Part shown: piece by piece, positions 32,413-32,758 of the stretch | Position numbering within the stretch: the stretch's first letter is position 1 | How the letters are laid out: every line of letters begins with the position of its first letter | Assembly: GCA_028716565.1 (NCBI GenBank) | Contig: JAQUPL010000006.1 | Coordinates: 1 to 32,758 of the forward strand | DNA: 32,758 nucleotides | Reading direction: 5' to 3' | Source of the DNA: Candidatus Omnitrophota bacterium | Lineage (GTDB): Bacteria > Omnitrophota > Gorgyraeia > Pluralincolimonadales > Pluralincolimonadaceae | Translations under genes and position numbers: made by a program | Notes under the pieces: model-generated | Database searches by the model: none | What the model saw: the letters and a program-made list of their open reading frames with translations, nothing else | Told to the model about the DNA's origin: nothing

Positions 32413-32758
32413 AAGAAAATACAGGATACTCATCATCAGGACGGACAGGATAGGCGACGTGCTCCTTTCTACCCCGTCGATAAAGGCCGTCAGGGAAGCG
32501 TATCCCAACGCCCATATAGCGTTCATGGCGCGGCCGTATGTGGAGGATATCGTTGACGGGAACCCGCACCTGGACGAGGTCATACTCTACGACAAGGATA
32601 ATAAGCATAAAGGGTTCTTCGGCAGCCTCAAGTTCATACTTGAGTTGAGGAGAAAAGGCTTTGACCTCGCGATAATCCTGCACCCGACCGTAAGGTCGAA
32701 CCTCATACCTTTCCTGGCGGGTATACCGGAACGCGCCGGTTATGACAAGAGGTGGGGT
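32399..32758 (+). CDS. GT9 heptosyltransferase-like protein, 3' end beyond window
   Basis: First 120 residues, cut by the window edge. Starts at ATG 32399, overlapping the previous gene by 14 bp. ILIIRTDRIGDVLLSTPSIKAV, NPHLDEVILYD and the ILELRRKGFDLAIILHPTVRSN segment closely follow the same stretch of the 30410 gene, suggesting a tandem duplication. The start has Arg-Thr-Asp where its neighbour has Val-Asn-Trp. Confidence 0.9.
   Translation, partial: MNANKRKYRILIIRTDRIGDVLLSTPSIKAVREAYPNAHIAFMARPYVEDIVDGNPHLDEVILYDKDNKHKGFFGSLKFILELRRKGFDLAIILHPTVRSNLIPFLAGIPERAGYDKRWG

Overview
The window has two very different halves. Positions 1 to about 6.5 kb are AT-rich and hold a tandem array of small, mostly unrelated genes, all on the + strand. 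They are separated by near-identical imperfect palindromes of 74-76 bp that have the layout of integron attC sites (R''-L''...L'-R'). Positions 8.1 kb to the end are GC-richer and form one dense + strand run of housekeeping and envelope genes, most of them overlapping or only a few bases apart. Lipid A/Kdo genes (waaA, lpxK, lpxL-type), ADP-heptose-type GT9 transferases and a type IV prepilin peptidase indicate a Gram-negative (diderm) bacterium. Gene order, heavy ATA/AGG codon use and domain fusions suggest an uncultured lineage such as Omnitrophota or a relative. That placement is inference and no rRNA is present to test it.

Cassette array (121-6503). A good promoter (TTGTAA-16-TATACT with extended -10, 43-70) precedes an unpaired core site at 121-127, as expected for Pc and attI. 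The integrase gene is not in the window. Cassette boundaries can be read from covariation: the first six bases of a cassette (after the G|TT crossover) are complementary to the R'' box at its own end in several cassettes (perfect for those starting at 1312, 2669, 3019, 3873, 4724 and 5129). Cargo includes an AbiU2-like HEPN protein, an ApeA-like HEPN protein, a PHD/YefM-RelE toxin-antitoxin module with its own promoter, palindromic operator and a third small gene, several small membrane proteins, a CxxC mini-protein and helical proteins of unknown function. The array looks like a defence/stability reservoir. Its distal end is decaying: one R' box is mutated, one attC is cut in half, and the last cassette has no attC.

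Transition (6510-8126). A membrane-anchored unknown protein, an isoprenylcysteine methyltransferase-family membrane protein and an exported cupin follow the last half attC. They are followed by a consensus sigma70-type promoter (TTGACA-16-TATAAT, 8019-8046).

Main operon (8127 to beyond 32758). Branched-chain amino acids: ilvD-ilvB-ilvN-ilvC-leuA. Shikimate pathway: aroE-(pilD)-aroC-aroK. DNA processing: dprA-topA-xerC. Lipid A and core glycan: waaA-lpxK-lpxL::ELM1-GT4::GT9-GT4-NodB deacetylase-GT9-GT9-GT9 (the last is cut by the window edge). Points of note: a ThiS-like beta-grasp domain fused in frame through a Gly-Gly-Gly junction to the N-terminus of topoisomerase I, LpxL-ELM1 and GT4-GT9 fusions, a KARI cofactor loop lacking the usual 2'-phosphate ligands, a hairpin lying between the leuA Shine-Dalgarno and its start codon, and a 129-bp palindromic element filling the aroC-aroK gap.
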